Part shown: positions 36,911-46,482 of the stretch, piece by piece
How positions within the stretch are numbered: position 1 is the stretch's first letter
How the letters are laid out: every line of letters begins with the position of its first letter
Virus record (IMG/VR): IMGVR_UViG_3300046810_000573
Span: 1-49,667 of that record
Strand: one strand, 5' to 3'
Origin: a virus
Length of the DNA: 49,667 bases
Program-made: the position numbers and the translations under genes
Notes under the pieces: generated by a model
The model's database searches: none
Told to the model about the DNA's origin: nothing
What the model saw: only the letters and a program-made list of their open reading frames with translations

Positions 36911-36924
36911 TTGCGTTGCCTTGC
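36911..36924 (+). promoter_or_regulatory. CII-site-like sequence before the lipoprotein gene
   Basis: TTGC-GTTGCC-TTGC has the exact TTGC-N6-TTGC spacing. A -10 TAGGAT lies 17 bp after the N6 block, the lambda PRE geometry. Such an arrangement would make the gene CII-inducible. It could be chance. Confidence 0.5.
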
Positions 36925-36943
36925 AGCCACTCCATGCTAGGAT
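36916..36943 (+). promoter_or_regulatory. Promoter of the lipoprotein gene
   Basis: TTGCCT (36916-36921), 16 bp, TAGGAT (36938-36943) with an extended TG at 36935. The same pattern occurs before the Cor-like gene. Confidence 0.62.
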
Positions 36944-36975
36944 TTATCCCAACACTTACGTTTGGGGATAGGGAT

Positions 36976-37275
36976 ATGAGGAAGTTAATTTTAGGTCTGG
37001 GTTTTTCATTTTTACTCGCAGGTTGCGCATCAGTAGGTCAAGACTTCGACGAAGGTAAAATTAGCCAAATCCAGAAGGGCGTGACAACTGAACAAGAAGT
37101 GATTAGTGAGTTTGGTCAGCCCACCTCAAGAAGCGTTGACTCAGAAGGAAACTCAGTTCTGATTTGGACATATAGCCACGCAAATGCCTTTGGTAAAGCA
37201 AATGGTAAATCTCTATTGGTTCAACTCAGTGGCGGAAAGGTTAAGACCTACACGGTTAACAAAACCTCATTCTAA
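36976..37275 (+). CDS. SmpA/OmlA-like lipoprotein
   Basis: A 99-residue lipoprotein. The signal peptide MRKLILGLGFSFLLAGC ends in the lipobox LLAGC (Cys17). The mature part has the BamE/SmpA-OmlA pattern: IQKGVTTEQEVISEFGQPTS ... LIWTYSHANA. GGGGATAGGG precedes the ATG at 36976. With its own promoter and terminator it is a moron, possibly expressed in the lysogen and active at the cell surface, for instance in exclusion; that is inference. Confidence 0.85.
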   Translation: MRKLILGLGFSFLLAGCASVGQDFDEGKISQIQKGVTTEQEVISEFGQPTSRSVDSEGNSVLIWTYSHANAFGKANGKSLLVQLSGGKVKTYTVNKTSF

Positions 37276-37296
37276 AACCTTAAATGCAATTCAATG

Positions 37297-37321
37297 AACC
37301 TCGCTTCGGCGGGGTTTTTTT
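37297..37321 (+). terminator. Terminator after the lipoprotein gene
   Basis: AACCTCGC-TTCG-GCGGGGTT with one T-G pair, followed by TTTTT. Confidence 0.85.
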
Positions 37322-37339
37322 ATGCCAGGAGAAAGCTAA

Positions 37340-40300
37340 ATGGCTGGTTCAGTAAATGCAGGCGGAATCGTTTATGAAGTAGAGATGAATGTCGCCAGGC
37401 TAATAGAGGGTCAGCGCCAAGTCAATGAGCGCCTGGACCGGCTGGACTCAAGTTTCAATAGCACGGCGAAGTCTGCTGGGAATGCGGAGAAATCATTTTC
37501 CTCTCTTTCAAAAGTTGCTTCTGCGCTTGCCGCCGCTATCTCAATTAAGCAAGTGGCGGAATATGGTAATGCCTGGGTAACGGTCAACAACAAGCTTGCA
37601 AACTCAGTTCAGGCTAATGAAAAACTTGCTGATGTCACACAGCGAGTCTTTGATATCTCACAGGACACACGCTCAAGCCTGGGGGCGACTGCAACCCTTT
37701 ATGGGCGACTTGAGCGATCAACGAGAAGTGCCGGCACGAGTACTGCTGATCTAATAAAGCTGACAACAACAATCAACAAAGGTCTGGCTGTTTCAGGTGC
37801 TACCACGGAAGAAGCCAGCTCGACCATGACTCAGCTTTCACAGGCACTGGCGTCTGGCGTACTGCGAGGGGAGGAATTCAACTCCATCTCTGAAAACGGC
37901 AGTCGCCTGGCTGTAGCTCTGGCGGACTCTCTTGGAGTGACAATCGGTCAACTCAGGGGAATGGCGGCTCAAGGCAAACTGACCACGGAAGTAGTGGTTA
38001 ATGGCTTGCTGAAGCAAAGCGATGCCATCGCCAAAGAGTTCGGCAACACCGCCCTCACGATGGGGCAGGCTTTTACTGTCGCCACTAACAACATCACTAA
38101 ATTCGTAGGTGAGAGTTCAAGCGTTAATACCTCTATCAAAGTATTCAATCAGGGGGTTATTTCTCTCAGTGAGAATCTGGATGTTGTGGCAAATGTTGTA
38201 GGAGCGGCAGCGGTAATTTTTGGTGGAAGGTATGTTGGAGCGTTGGCATTAGCAACCAAAGCAAAGGTAGACGATGCATTGGCGGCACGCGGACAGGCCG
38301 TGGCCACCGCAGAGTCAACCGCTGCAGCAGCAACTTCGGCTGGCGTTGTTGCCCGCAAAGCCCTGCTGGATAAAGAAGCTGCCCTGTCATCACTTGCGCT
38401 GGCTCAGGCTGAATATAACGTAGCTAAGGGATCAGCAGCAGAGGCGTTTGCTCTTGAAAACCTGACGGCCGTTAAGTCTGTGGCAATCCAGCGTTCTGCG
38501 GCGTATGCGGAGGCTGAGATTTCTCAGGCCGCAGCAACAAAAACTGCAACAGCGGCAGCGGTTACCGCAACGGGAACAATTAAATCTCTGGCGAGTGGCG
38601 CTCTTGCTCTCATCGGTGGTCCTGTAGGCGCGGCAGTGATAGCAGCAGCTGGTATCTTCTATTTTTATCAGAAGATGCAGCAGGCCCGGCAAGAAAGTAT
38701 CGATTTCGCTGACAAACTTGACGGTGTGATCGCCAAGATGAAAGGGCTGAGTCAAATTCAGCTTGCTGCGGAGATCGACAATGCCACTAAGTCAATCAGC
38801 GCACAGGCTGGCGCACTCAAAGACAATCAATCGAGCATTGAATCTAACGAGCTTCAGCAGTCGAGACTGCGCCGCACGCTTAGTTATCTGGAAGAGGGAA
38901 GCCTGCTTTACAAAGTAACGCTTTCAGAGTTGTCAGATGCCCAGAGTGAACACACTCAACTTTTAGCTCAGAACGAAACTGCGCAAAACAAGCTAAGCCA
39001 GACGGTGAGCAAAACTGGAATTCTCCGTGCTCAGATGAATGGTACATTTGCTCAAGGCATCGATTTGCTTAAGCGCGATGGTGAACAGGCTGGAGTAGCT
39101 GCAGGCTTGATGAATCAATTCGGTAACGCAATCGACTTTGCCAGCCGGGCAAAAGATAAATTCAACTCAACCAGCCTGCAGATACCACGCAGCGATAAAG
39201 CAGATGCTTATAACAAGGACCTGGACGATGAAAACACTCTCCTTGCCATCACCGATAAACGACTGCGCGCTGTAACCAAAGCTCGCATGGAGGCTGGAGA
39301 TAAAGGGGGGAATCAGAATCAGGTAAATGCAGCGGGTCAACTTGCAGGCGCTCAATATGACCTGCAGCAGGCTGAAGCTGCTAGAAACAAGGAAACAAAG
39401 GAAGGGATTTCTCAAGGGAAAAAGGCTGAGACTCAGGCTGAGTCTATTGCTCAAAAACTTGCAAACCTTAAGCAACAATCCGAGTTGGCCAGCGACTCCA
39501 CACGAGAGCTTAGCCGTGATCAGGCCATTTTGACGGCGCAGCAATCGCTTGGCAGCGCAGCAACTGAGAAAGACATCAAGTTGGCAGGCCAGTACGCGGC
39601 CGCGAAATGGGATACCGGCAATGCAATTCGCGCGCAGGCGGCGGCAGAAAAACTCCTGCCTGAAACGAAGGAGAATGCCAGCTACAAACAGGATGTTTCA
39701 GACCTGCAGACAGCTTTGTCGGCCAAAAAAATCAGCCAGGAGCAATTCAATTCTACTTCGGAAAGGCTTGAGCAAGAGCATCAGGTCAACCTAGCCAAGA
39801 TCCGCGCAGAACAGGTTGTTACACCTCAGCAGGCGGCGGCGGGAACTGTTGATCCAGTGCAGCAACTTGCAAATGAAAATGCTCAAAAACTGGCTTTGAT
39901 CCAACAGTTTGAATCCAACAAGACCATTACTGAACAGCAGGGAATGGCTTTACGTAACGCGGCAAATACTGAGTATGAGCAAGCCCGCATTGATGCAGCG
40001 TGGAAGATTTGGGAGAACCAAAACGAAACGAATCAACTAATGGGAAGCGCTATCGACTCTCTTCAGGGTGGCGCCACCAATGCGATAACCGGGCTTATTA
40101 ATGGAACCCAAAGCTTGCAGGAGTCGCTGGCTAACATCGGAACCACCATTCTCAATAGCGTTGTTAGCGCATTGGTCCAGATGGGCATTGAATGGGTAAA
40201 AGCCCAGGTCATGGGTTCTGCTGCGCAAACATCCGCAACTATTTCAAATCAGGCAACAGCTACAGCTGCTCTGGCGGCCTCAACTGCAACAGGAGTAGCT

Positions 40301-40759
40301 TCCGCTGCGACCCTTCTTGCTGCTTGGACTCCTGCAGCAATGGCTGCATCAATTGCCAGTTATGGAGGCGCAGCAGCGGCGGGCCTTGCGGGATATACCT
40401 CCGCAATGACATCGGCTCAGGCTATATCCATTGCGGGATTCCGCAAGAACGGCGGGCCGGTATCTGCCGGCTCAATGTACCAGGTTGGCGAAGGCGGAAT
40501 GCCTGAAATCTATCAGGCCAGCACAGGCAAGCAGTACATGATCCCCGGTGATAACGGCTCAGTTATCAGCAATAAGGACCTGGCTGGCTCGGGAGGCGGC
40601 GGAGGTGTCATCAACCAGGTGAACCACTTCACTTTCGAAGGCTCGACCGCCGACACAACTCAAACCCAGGCAACTTTCGCCAAAATTGCTTACGACCAGT
40701 CTCTCAAGGCAATAAAAGACCAGCAGCGGCCAGGTGGCATGCTGCAAAAAAGCAGGTAA
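37340..40759 (+). CDS. Tail tape measure protein
   Basis: A 1139-residue protein that sets tail length and lies inside the tail tube. The N-terminal tape-measure domain is recognisable (NVARLIEGQRQVNERLDRLD ... LYGRLERSTRSAG ... TTEEASSTMTQLSQALASGV ... LRGEEFNSISENGSRLAVAL). Ala-rich coiled coils and hydrophobic segments occur at 395-450 and 970-1050, and the end has KNGGPVSAGSMYQVGEGGMP. The length suggests a long tail, assuming the usual proportionality. AGGAG precedes the ATG. It is separated from the chaperone gene by the accessory block. Confidence 0.95.
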   Translation: MAGSVNAGGIVYEVEMNVARLIEGQRQVNERLDRLDSSFNSTAKSAGNAEKSFSSLSKVASALAAAISIKQVAEYGNAWVTVNNKLANSVQANEKLADVTQRVFDISQDTRSSLGATATLYGRLERSTRSAGTSTADLIKLTTTINKGLAVSGATTEEASSTMTQLSQALASGVLRGEEFNSISENGSRLAVALADSLGVTIGQLRGMAAQGKLTTEVVVNGLLKQSDAIAKEFGNTALTMGQAFTVATNNITKFVGESSSVNTSIKVFNQGVISLSENLDVVANVVGAAAVIFGGRYVGALALATKAKVDDALAARGQAVATAESTAAAATSAGVVARKALLDKEAALSSLALAQAEYNVAKGSAAEAFALENLTAVKSVAIQRSAAYAEAEISQAAATKTATAAAVTATGTIKSLASGALALIGGPVGAAVIAAAGIFYFYQKMQQARQESIDFADKLDGVIAKMKGLSQIQLAAEIDNATKSISAQAGALKDNQSSIESNELQQSRLRRTLSYLEEGSLLYKVTLSELSDAQSEHTQLLAQNETAQNKLSQTVSKTGILRAQMNGTFAQGIDLLKRDGEQAGVAAGLMNQFGNAIDFASRAKDKFNSTSLQIPRSDKADAYNKDLDDENTLLAITDKRLRAVTKARMEAGDKGGNQNQVNAAGQLAGAQYDLQQAEAARNKETKEGISQGKKAETQAESIAQKLANLKQQSELASDSTRELSRDQAILTAQQSLGSAATEKDIKLAGQYAAAKWDTGNAIRAQAAAEKLLPETKENASYKQDVSDLQTALSAKKISQEQFNSTSERLEQEHQVNLAKIRAEQVVTPQQAAAGTVDPVQQLANENAQKLALIQQFESNKTITEQQGMALRNAANTEYEQARIDAAWKIWENQNETNQLMGSAIDSLQGGATNAITGLINGTQSLQESLANIGTTILNSVVSALVQMGIEWVKAQVMGSAAQTSATISNQATATAALAASTATGVASAATLLAAWTPAAMAASIASYGGAAAAGLAGYTSAMTSAQAISIAGFRKNGGPVSAGSMYQVGEGGMPEIYQASTGKQYMIPGDNGSVISNKDLAGSGGGGGVINQVNHFTFEGSTADTTQTQATFAKIAYDQSLKAIKDQQRPGGMLQKSR

Positions 40760-40771
40760 CCGGAGCACCCA

Positions 40772-41122
40772 ATGCCAGAAACATTTACATGGAGCCCTCA
40801 AAAAGGCTTCACGAATAGTCGCGCCCCAAACGTGGCAGTGGTGAAGCTTGGAGATGGTTATGAGCAGCGCCAGACCAAAGGCATCAACCCTTTAATGGAC
40901 AGCTACTCGCTGACTTTCACAGGTGCAGACGGCCTATGTGGCAGGTCAAACAACGCAAAGGATGCAGAGGCATTTATCAAAGCGCGCATGGCAGTTGAGG
41001 CGTTCTATTGGACGCCTTCTGATACAGGAGTAAAGGCTTTGTTTGTCTGCCGGTCATGGACGCTGAAGAAGACCGGTTCTTACTATGAACTGTCAGCCAC
41101 GTTTGAGCAGGTGCCGCGATGA
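40772..41122 (+). CDS. Minor tail protein M
   Basis: A 116-residue tail-tip protein of the lambda M family: MPETFTWSPQKGFTNSRAPN, VVKLGDGYEQR, FIKARMAVEAFYWTPSDTG, SWTLKKTGSYYELSATFEQV. It overlaps the L gene by four bases. Confidence 0.92.
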   Translation: MPETFTWSPQKGFTNSRAPNVAVVKLGDGYEQRQTKGINPLMDSYSLTFTGADGLCGRSNNAKDAEAFIKARMAVEAFYWTPSDTGVKALFVCRSWTLKKTGSYYELSATFEQVPR

Positions 41123-41823
41123 GAGACATTCCATCTGAACTAATCATTGAGAGCGTGGATGCTGGAGTAGGGGCTTTCATTGACCTGTATGAGGCAGACC
41201 TGCAGCCATATGGTGGGGATTTAATCCGCTTCCACTCAGGGACTAATGCTTATTATGGGAACGTGATTTGGAAGGGGAATGTTTACCAGCCTTACCCGAT
41301 CGCGGTGGAAGGCTTTGAGAGCAAAAATGAAGGCGCCTACTCAAGGCCGACGATGACTGTCGCGAACGTTACCGGGTTGATTACGGGTATTAACAGGGAT
41401 TTTGATGACATGCTTGGCGTGGTTATCACTCGTCGTCAGGTTTCAGTAAAGCATCTGGATGCAGTCAATTTTCCAAATGGAAATGCTGATGCCGATCCGA
41501 CACAAGAGGCGGTGTCTCGCTATGTTGTTGAGGAAATGACTGGCGAAACATTTGAGCAGGTGACCTATTCCCTTGCGACCCCTATCGACTGTGATAACGC
41601 AATTATCCCGGCCAGAACAATCCTCGCTGACGTATGCCAGTGGTCATACCGTGGCACCGGCTGCGGATACGATGGCCCGCCCGTTGCGGATGAGCGAGAC
41701 AATCCTACTTCCGATCCCGGTAAGGATAAATGCTCACACCGGCGCTCAGGTTGCAGACTGCGTTATCCACGACCGGAACCAATGCCAATCAGCAGCTTCC
41801 CTGGCTCTCAAAAGGTGACGTAA
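41119..41823 (+). CDS. Minor tail protein L
   Basis: A 234-residue tail-tip protein of the lambda L family. Four cysteines in the C-terminal part (Cys173, Cys182, Cys205, Cys212) would hold an iron-sulfur cluster, as described for lambda gpL. Motifs: CQWSYRGTGCGYDG and DKCSHRRSGCRLRYP. A different frame through this end is also open but lacks the pattern. Confidence 0.92.
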   Translation: MRDIPSELIIESVDAGVGAFIDLYEADLQPYGGDLIRFHSGTNAYYGNVIWKGNVYQPYPIAVEGFESKNEGAYSRPTMTVANVTGLITGINRDFDDMLGVVITRRQVSVKHLDAVNFPNGNADADPTQEAVSRYVVEEMTGETFEQVTYSLATPIDCDNAIIPARTILADVCQWSYRGTGCGYDGPPVADERDNPTSDPGKDKCSHRRSGCRLRYPRPEPMPISSFPGSQKVT

Positions 41824-42542
41824 TGCGTGACTGCCTTGAACACGCCGCATCATCTGAGGATGAGGTCTGCGGCCTGATAGTTGACGATCGCCACCTCTTC
41901 CGTTGCACGAATATCCATCCAACCCCATCGGTTAACTTTCGTATCAGCGACGAAGACTGGATTGCGGCTGAGTCAGAAGGCGAGGTCACTGCAGTATTCC
42001 ACTCACACCCGCCTGGCTATCCCTTTCTTTCCGGTGCTGACAGAGTCATGCAGGTGATCACCGGCATTGAATGGTGGCTGGCATGTGATGGGCTGCTAAA
42101 CAAATTCAGGCCGGTCCCTCATCTTTCCGGGCGCCGGTTTGAGCACGGGAAAATGGATTGCTACACGCTCTTCAGAGACGCGTATCACCTTTGCGGAATA
42201 GAGCTTCCTGATTTCGAGCGCGAAAACGGTTGGTGGCTGCGTGGTGAGAATCTCTATCTGAAGAATATGGAAGCCAACGGATTTACTGAGGTTGACCTTC
42301 AGTCTGCCCAGCCCGGCGATGTCATTATCCGTCAGCCTTTCCCTGGCGCAGACCCTTGCCACTCGATGATCCTGCTCGATGATAATCAGGTGCTGCACCA
42401 CGACTGCGCCGGTCACATCAGCAGACGAGAGCCATACAGGCTTGCGTATATCAAACAAACCCACTCCGTCTGGAGGCATGAACAGTGCTCATCTTTAAAT
42501 TTAGCGGCCATCTCCGCAGATATTTCCGCCAGGTTGAGCTGA
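41823..42542 (+). CDS. Tail assembly protein K (JAMM and NlpC/P60 domains)
   Basis: A 239-residue protein. The N-terminal Mov34/JAMM domain has HSHPPGYPFLSGAD (His60, His62, Ser70, Asp73) and Glu14. The C-terminal NlpC/P60 domain has Cys113 in MDCYTLF and His180 in CHSMIL. It cleaves or helps pass the cell wall and assists tip assembly. The ATG at 41823 overlaps the L stop. It overlaps the I gene by 58 bases. Confidence 0.93.
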   Translation: MRDCLEHAASSEDEVCGLIVDDRHLFRCTNIHPTPSVNFRISDEDWIAAESEGEVTAVFHSHPPGYPFLSGADRVMQVITGIEWWLACDGLLNKFRPVPHLSGRRFEHGKMDCYTLFRDAYHLCGIELPDFERENGWWLRGENLYLKNMEANGFTEVDLQSAQPGDVIIRQPFPGADPCHSMILLDDNQVLHHDCAGHISRREPYRLAYIKQTHSVWRHEQCSSLNLAAISADISARLS

Positions 42543-42994
42543 ATGTTGAAACGCCAGCTCAGGGTTTAAGGCTGCTGATAGCTCAGAGCCAGGAATTTAA
42601 AAAGGCTTTCCTGAGTTCAAAGGTCAATCTGCGGGTAGCTGGTGAAGACGTATCAGAGCAGTCGGTGAAGTGGCATATGGACCGCAGGCTGGAAGATGGC
42701 TCAACCGTTTTATTCGTGCCGGCCGTCGAAGGTGCGGTTGTCGGTGCAATCATTATAGCCGTCCTGTCAGTGGCCTACTCGGTCTACAGCGCCCACAACA
42801 TGAAGACCAAAACGTCTGCTGAGTCGGCGGAAACTAACACCATCACCAACAACTCATTCACCAGTGCGGAAAACCGTGTAGGGCAGGGTAAGCCAGTCCC
42901 CATCCTGCTTGGAGAAATGCTGGTCGGAAGTAACGTAATCAGCCTGGGTATTGATACCAGCAACACTGATAACTGGGATGAGATCATCAGCTAA
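42485..42994 (+). CDS. Tail assembly protein I
   Basis: A 169-residue protein of the lambda I family, with a ubiquitin-like N-terminal half (residues 1-75) and a hydrophobic centre (GAVVGAIIIAVLSVAYSVY). The C-terminus (RVGQGKPVPILLGEMLVGSN) resembles the start of J. The start is GTG, within the end of the K gene. It assists J assembly. Confidence 0.85.
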   Translation: MLIFKFSGHLRRYFRQVELNVETPAQGLRLLIAQSQEFKKAFLSSKVNLRVAGEDVSEQSVKWHMDRRLEDGSTVLFVPAVEGAVVGAIIIAVLSVAYSVYSAHNMKTKTSAESAETNTITNNSFTSAENRVGQGKPVPILLGEMLVGSNVISLGIDTSNTDNWDEIIS

Positions 42995-43025
42995 TCCCCC
43001 CAAATTAAAGCCATTGAGGTAGAAC

Positions 43026-46000
43026 ATGAGCTCAGGCGGCGGCAAAGCCTCAACACCAAAACTGCTGAACGATAATCTAAAATCAAAGCAGTATTACAAG
43101 GTTCTCGATTTAATATCTGAAGGTCCGATTTGGGGGCCAATCGATCAGTCTCATCTCTCATCATTTCTGGTAAACAAAACCCCCATCACCTCTGCAAATG
43201 GCGACGTAAATATCAATGGCGTCACCGTGGCATGGCGCCCGGGTTCAGAAACTCAGTCACCAATAAATGGCTTTTCCGCCATCGAAGCAACCACGATCAT
43301 AAACACCGATGTCACACAGGCAACGCCGCTGGTGAGGACGGTTACTGATGTTGATGTCACAAGGGTGCGCTTCAACGTGGGCGTTTCCTCGCTGGTAGAG
43401 CAGGATTCCAAAGGCAACCAGAAAGAAACTTCGGTGACCCTTGTTCTGGAAACTCGCGTTGGCAATGCTGCGTGGAATATCGCAGAAACAGTCACGATCA
43501 CCGGAAAGCAGAATGGAGAGTATCTCGAGGCCCACGTTATTAACGCCCCTGATACTAAGCCTTTCGATATCCGCGTACGCCGAATCACGCCTGACAGCAC
43601 GGTAGATACGCTGGTTAATGGCACCATATGGAACAGCTACGTTGAAATCACGGATGACAACCTGAACTATCCGTTTTCAGCCATTGCCGGTTCCGTGATA
43701 GACCGCGACCAGTACACCGATACGCCTAGCCGAACTTACCATCTTCGCGGGCTGATTGTTGATGTGCCTGATAACTACGACCCCATCAATCGCACATACA
43801 GCGGACTGTGGACTGGCGGCTTTAAGGCAGCCTGGACTAATAACCCAGCATGGCTGTTCCGGGCGCTGGTAAAAAATAACAGGTACGGACTATCCCGGCG
43901 CGCAGGTTACATTGATGTCGATGACGGCTCACTCTATATCCTGTCTCAATATTGCGATCAGCTTGTTGATGATGGGTATGGTGGCCGTGAGCCAAGGATG
44001 ACGCTTAATGCCTATATCACTGAGCAAGCTTCAGCACGTGACATTCTGGATAACATTGCCGGGATGTTTCGCGGGATAGCACTGTGGGATGGGATGCGAC
44101 TTACTGTTTCAATTGACGCCCCGCAAGACCCCATCGCCGCTATCACAAATGCCAACGTGGTTGATGGCACTTTCACCTACAGCAGCACGAAGCGCTCTGA
44201 CCGGTTTAATGCCGTGGTAGTGTCATGGACTGACCCGGACAATGGCTGGGAGCAGCAGAAAGAGTATGTTTCGGATGATGACCTGATTGCACGGTTCGAA
44301 TACAACGAGACTACTCTGGAGGCATTCGGCTGCACCTCCCGAGGACAGGCATGGAGGGCAGGCAAGTGGCTGCTTGAAACGGCGAAGCGTGAAACCAAAA
44401 AAGTGCAGTTCCAGATGGCGCGCGACGCGATCGCCTTTACGCCTGGCGACATCATCGAGCTGATGGATAACAACTATGCCGCGGCGAGACTAGGGGGAAG
44501 AATAATCTCACACGCTGGGGCGGTGATTACAGTAGATGCGGACCTGTCGAGTGTTGCGGGTGGTGGAGATTCAATTTCCCTGGTCGGATCGAATGGAAAG
44601 CTTGTTAAATACGAAATCAAATCCGTAGCCGGTCGTGTAGTGACGCTTAAATCTACACCGGCCTGGGTGAGGGATGGAACTGTATTCGTTATCTCCACTG
44701 GCCAGATAGCCACCAGGCTATTCCGAATCATTGGCATCAGCGAAGCAGAGAATAACTCTACTTACACCATCAACGCTGCACAGCACGATCCAAACAAGCA
44801 GGCCATTGTTGATGAAGGGGCTGTATTCGAAATCCCGAACGATAGTGCCAATGGTTATCGCGTTCCCAACATTGAAAACCTTCGGATCATCAATACCAAT
44901 AGCGAGACGGTGCAGGTTACGGCCACATGGGAAACTGCCACCACAACCAAGAAGTTGGTATTTGAGCTTTATGTTTACTCGATGGATGGGAAGGTTGTCG
45001 CGCAGTATGAAACAGAGCTGTTTCGCTTCGACTTTTACGGCATTGATGCCGGCAGTTACACGCTTGGAGTCAGGGGAAGAAATGAGAACGGCATGAAAGG
45101 TGCTGAGACTCAAATCAGCCTGGTAATAGGCGCGCCCGGCGCCCCAACTTACATTCAATGGACCCCAGGCTTTTTCTCTGCGGATATTGTGCCGGTAATG
45201 AATGTTACTGCCACAACCGATACTTCTTTTGAGTTCTGGTTCACGGGAGAGGTTAGGGCCACCAGTATTGGCAATGTTGAGAATGAAGCACAGTTCCTTG
45301 GACGCGCCTCGCAATGGACACTTCACGCGCTCAAAGCTGATACCACCTATTACATGTATGTCCGCACAAAGAATGCTTTTGGCGTGTCGCCATTCGTGGA
45401 AGCTTCAGGCAAGGCATCGTCAGATATTCCGGGGATGATTGACTACATTGATGAGCAGATTCGCGAGTCAGAGGCATTTGAAAACCTGACCGGGAAAATT
45501 GATACCAATATCGAAGGCATGCTGCAGAGCGCACTGGATAATGATGCAAGCGTTACGCATCAGTTCCAGCAACTTGGAGAGGTCCGGGCTGATGTCATTG
45601 TGATCACCACAACGGTCGCTTCAGTCAGTGAGGCTATGGCTCAGCTCGAAACGCAGGTGCAGGCTGAGATAGGTGATCTTACCGCTGCGGTAAATGAGAA
45701 GCTCACAGCCGTGGTTAGGGATGATGGCACAGCTTCAGCGTCTTACACATTGCGAGTCGGTATCCAGCGCGGAGACCAGTATTACAGCGCAGGCATGGCA
45801 GTAGGTATTGAGCCATCAGGGAGCAGCTATAAATCTACGCTGGCCTTTAATGCTGACCAGTTTGGCATCTATACCGGCAGCAGTGCAGGAAGTTATCAGT
45901 TGGCGTTTGCTGCGATAAATGGTCAGGTTTTCCTCCGCTCAGCATTTATTCAGGATGGATCAATCGATAACGCGAAGATTGGCAATTACATCCAGTCGAC

Positions 46001-46169
46001 CAATTATTCTCCAAACGTATCGGGATGGAAATTGGATAAGGGAGGAACATTTGAAAACTATGGTTCTTCTGGTAATGGCGCCATGAAATTGACCAACGTC
46101 ACGCAAAGCGTCAAGGATGAAAACAACGTGCTACGGGTGCAGATCGGATTAATTACAGGGCAATTCTAA
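43026..46169 (+). CDS. J: Central tail fibre/hub protein J
   Basis: A 1047-residue tail-tip protein that recognises the host. The N-terminal 700 residues match lambda J: SKQYYKVLDLISEGPIWGPI, NPAWLFRALVKNNRYGLSRR, RDILDNIAGMFRGIALWDGM. Fibronectin-like repeats follow (620-830). The C-terminal 200 residues (from 850) are variable and probably bind the receptor. A Cor-like lipoprotein nearby suggests FhuA as the receptor by analogy. Confidence 0.95.
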   Translation: MSSGGGKASTPKLLNDNLKSKQYYKVLDLISEGPIWGPIDQSHLSSFLVNKTPITSANGDVNINGVTVAWRPGSETQSPINGFSAIEATTIINTDVTQATPLVRTVTDVDVTRVRFNVGVSSLVEQDSKGNQKETSVTLVLETRVGNAAWNIAETVTITGKQNGEYLEAHVINAPDTKPFDIRVRRITPDSTVDTLVNGTIWNSYVEITDDNLNYPFSAIAGSVIDRDQYTDTPSRTYHLRGLIVDVPDNYDPINRTYSGLWTGGFKAAWTNNPAWLFRALVKNNRYGLSRRAGYIDVDDGSLYILSQYCDQLVDDGYGGREPRMTLNAYITEQASARDILDNIAGMFRGIALWDGMRLTVSIDAPQDPIAAITNANVVDGTFTYSSTKRSDRFNAVVVSWTDPDNGWEQQKEYVSDDDLIARFEYNETTLEAFGCTSRGQAWRAGKWLLETAKRETKKVQFQMARDAIAFTPGDIIELMDNNYAAARLGGRIISHAGAVITVDADLSSVAGGGDSISLVGSNGKLVKYEIKSVAGRVVTLKSTPAWVRDGTVFVISTGQIATRLFRIIGISEAENNSTYTINAAQHDPNKQAIVDEGAVFEIPNDSANGYRVPNIENLRIINTNSETVQVTATWETATTTKKLVFELYVYSMDGKVVAQYETELFRFDFYGIDAGSYTLGVRGRNENGMKGAETQISLVIGAPGAPTYIQWTPGFFSADIVPVMNVTATTDTSFEFWFTGEVRATSIGNVENEAQFLGRASQWTLHALKADTTYYMYVRTKNAFGVSPFVEASGKASSDIPGMIDYIDEQIRESEAFENLTGKIDTNIEGMLQSALDNDASVTHQFQQLGEVRADVIVITTTVASVSEAMAQLETQVQAEIGDLTAAVNEKLTAVVRDDGTASASYTLRVGIQRGDQYYSAGMAVGIEPSGSSYKSTLAFNADQFGIYTGSSAGSYQLAFAAINGQVFLRSAFIQDGSIDNAKIGNYIQSTNYSPNVSGWKLDKGGTFENYGSSGNGAMKLTNVTQSVKDENNVLRVQIGLITGQF

Positions 46170-46480
46170 TGGCAGATTGGGCGATAAGGACGTGGGATGC
46201 AAATGGAGTTGATAACAACACGGGATTAGTCAGGGTGCTTGTTAAGGGCTTCTTTTCAGTATCAGCAGGTCAGCAAAGTGGTAGTTCGTCAATATCACTA
46301 CCATCAGGATATGTTCTCGACTACCTCTTTCAACCATCCACAGGAACGCTCAATACCACGCGCCGGAGGGTGAGTATCAGCGGCGGAACTTTGACTATCA
46401 GCGCTGTTGCTGACAGTGATTTTTCCACGGGAACTCAAGCGGCACTTGGCGGTAATTTTCTTTTATACGTGAGGAAGTAA
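46169..46480 (+). CDS. Tail-tip associated protein
   Basis: A 103-residue beta-rich protein (MADWAIRTWDANGVDNNTGL...) whose ATG shares a base with the J stop. It is probably an accessory tail-tip or fibre protein. No named family. Confidence 0.7.
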   Translation: MADWAIRTWDANGVDNNTGLVRVLVKGFFSVSAGQQSGSSSISLPSGYVLDYLFQPSTGTLNTTRRRVSISGGTLTISAVADSDFSTGTQAALGGNFLLYVRK

Positions 46481-46482
46481 GA

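Noticed and set aside
41573-41818. Second open frame at the end of the L gene, suspected frameshift
   Set aside because: The annotated L frame keeps all four cysteines and the SGCRLR ending, so no frameshift is needed.
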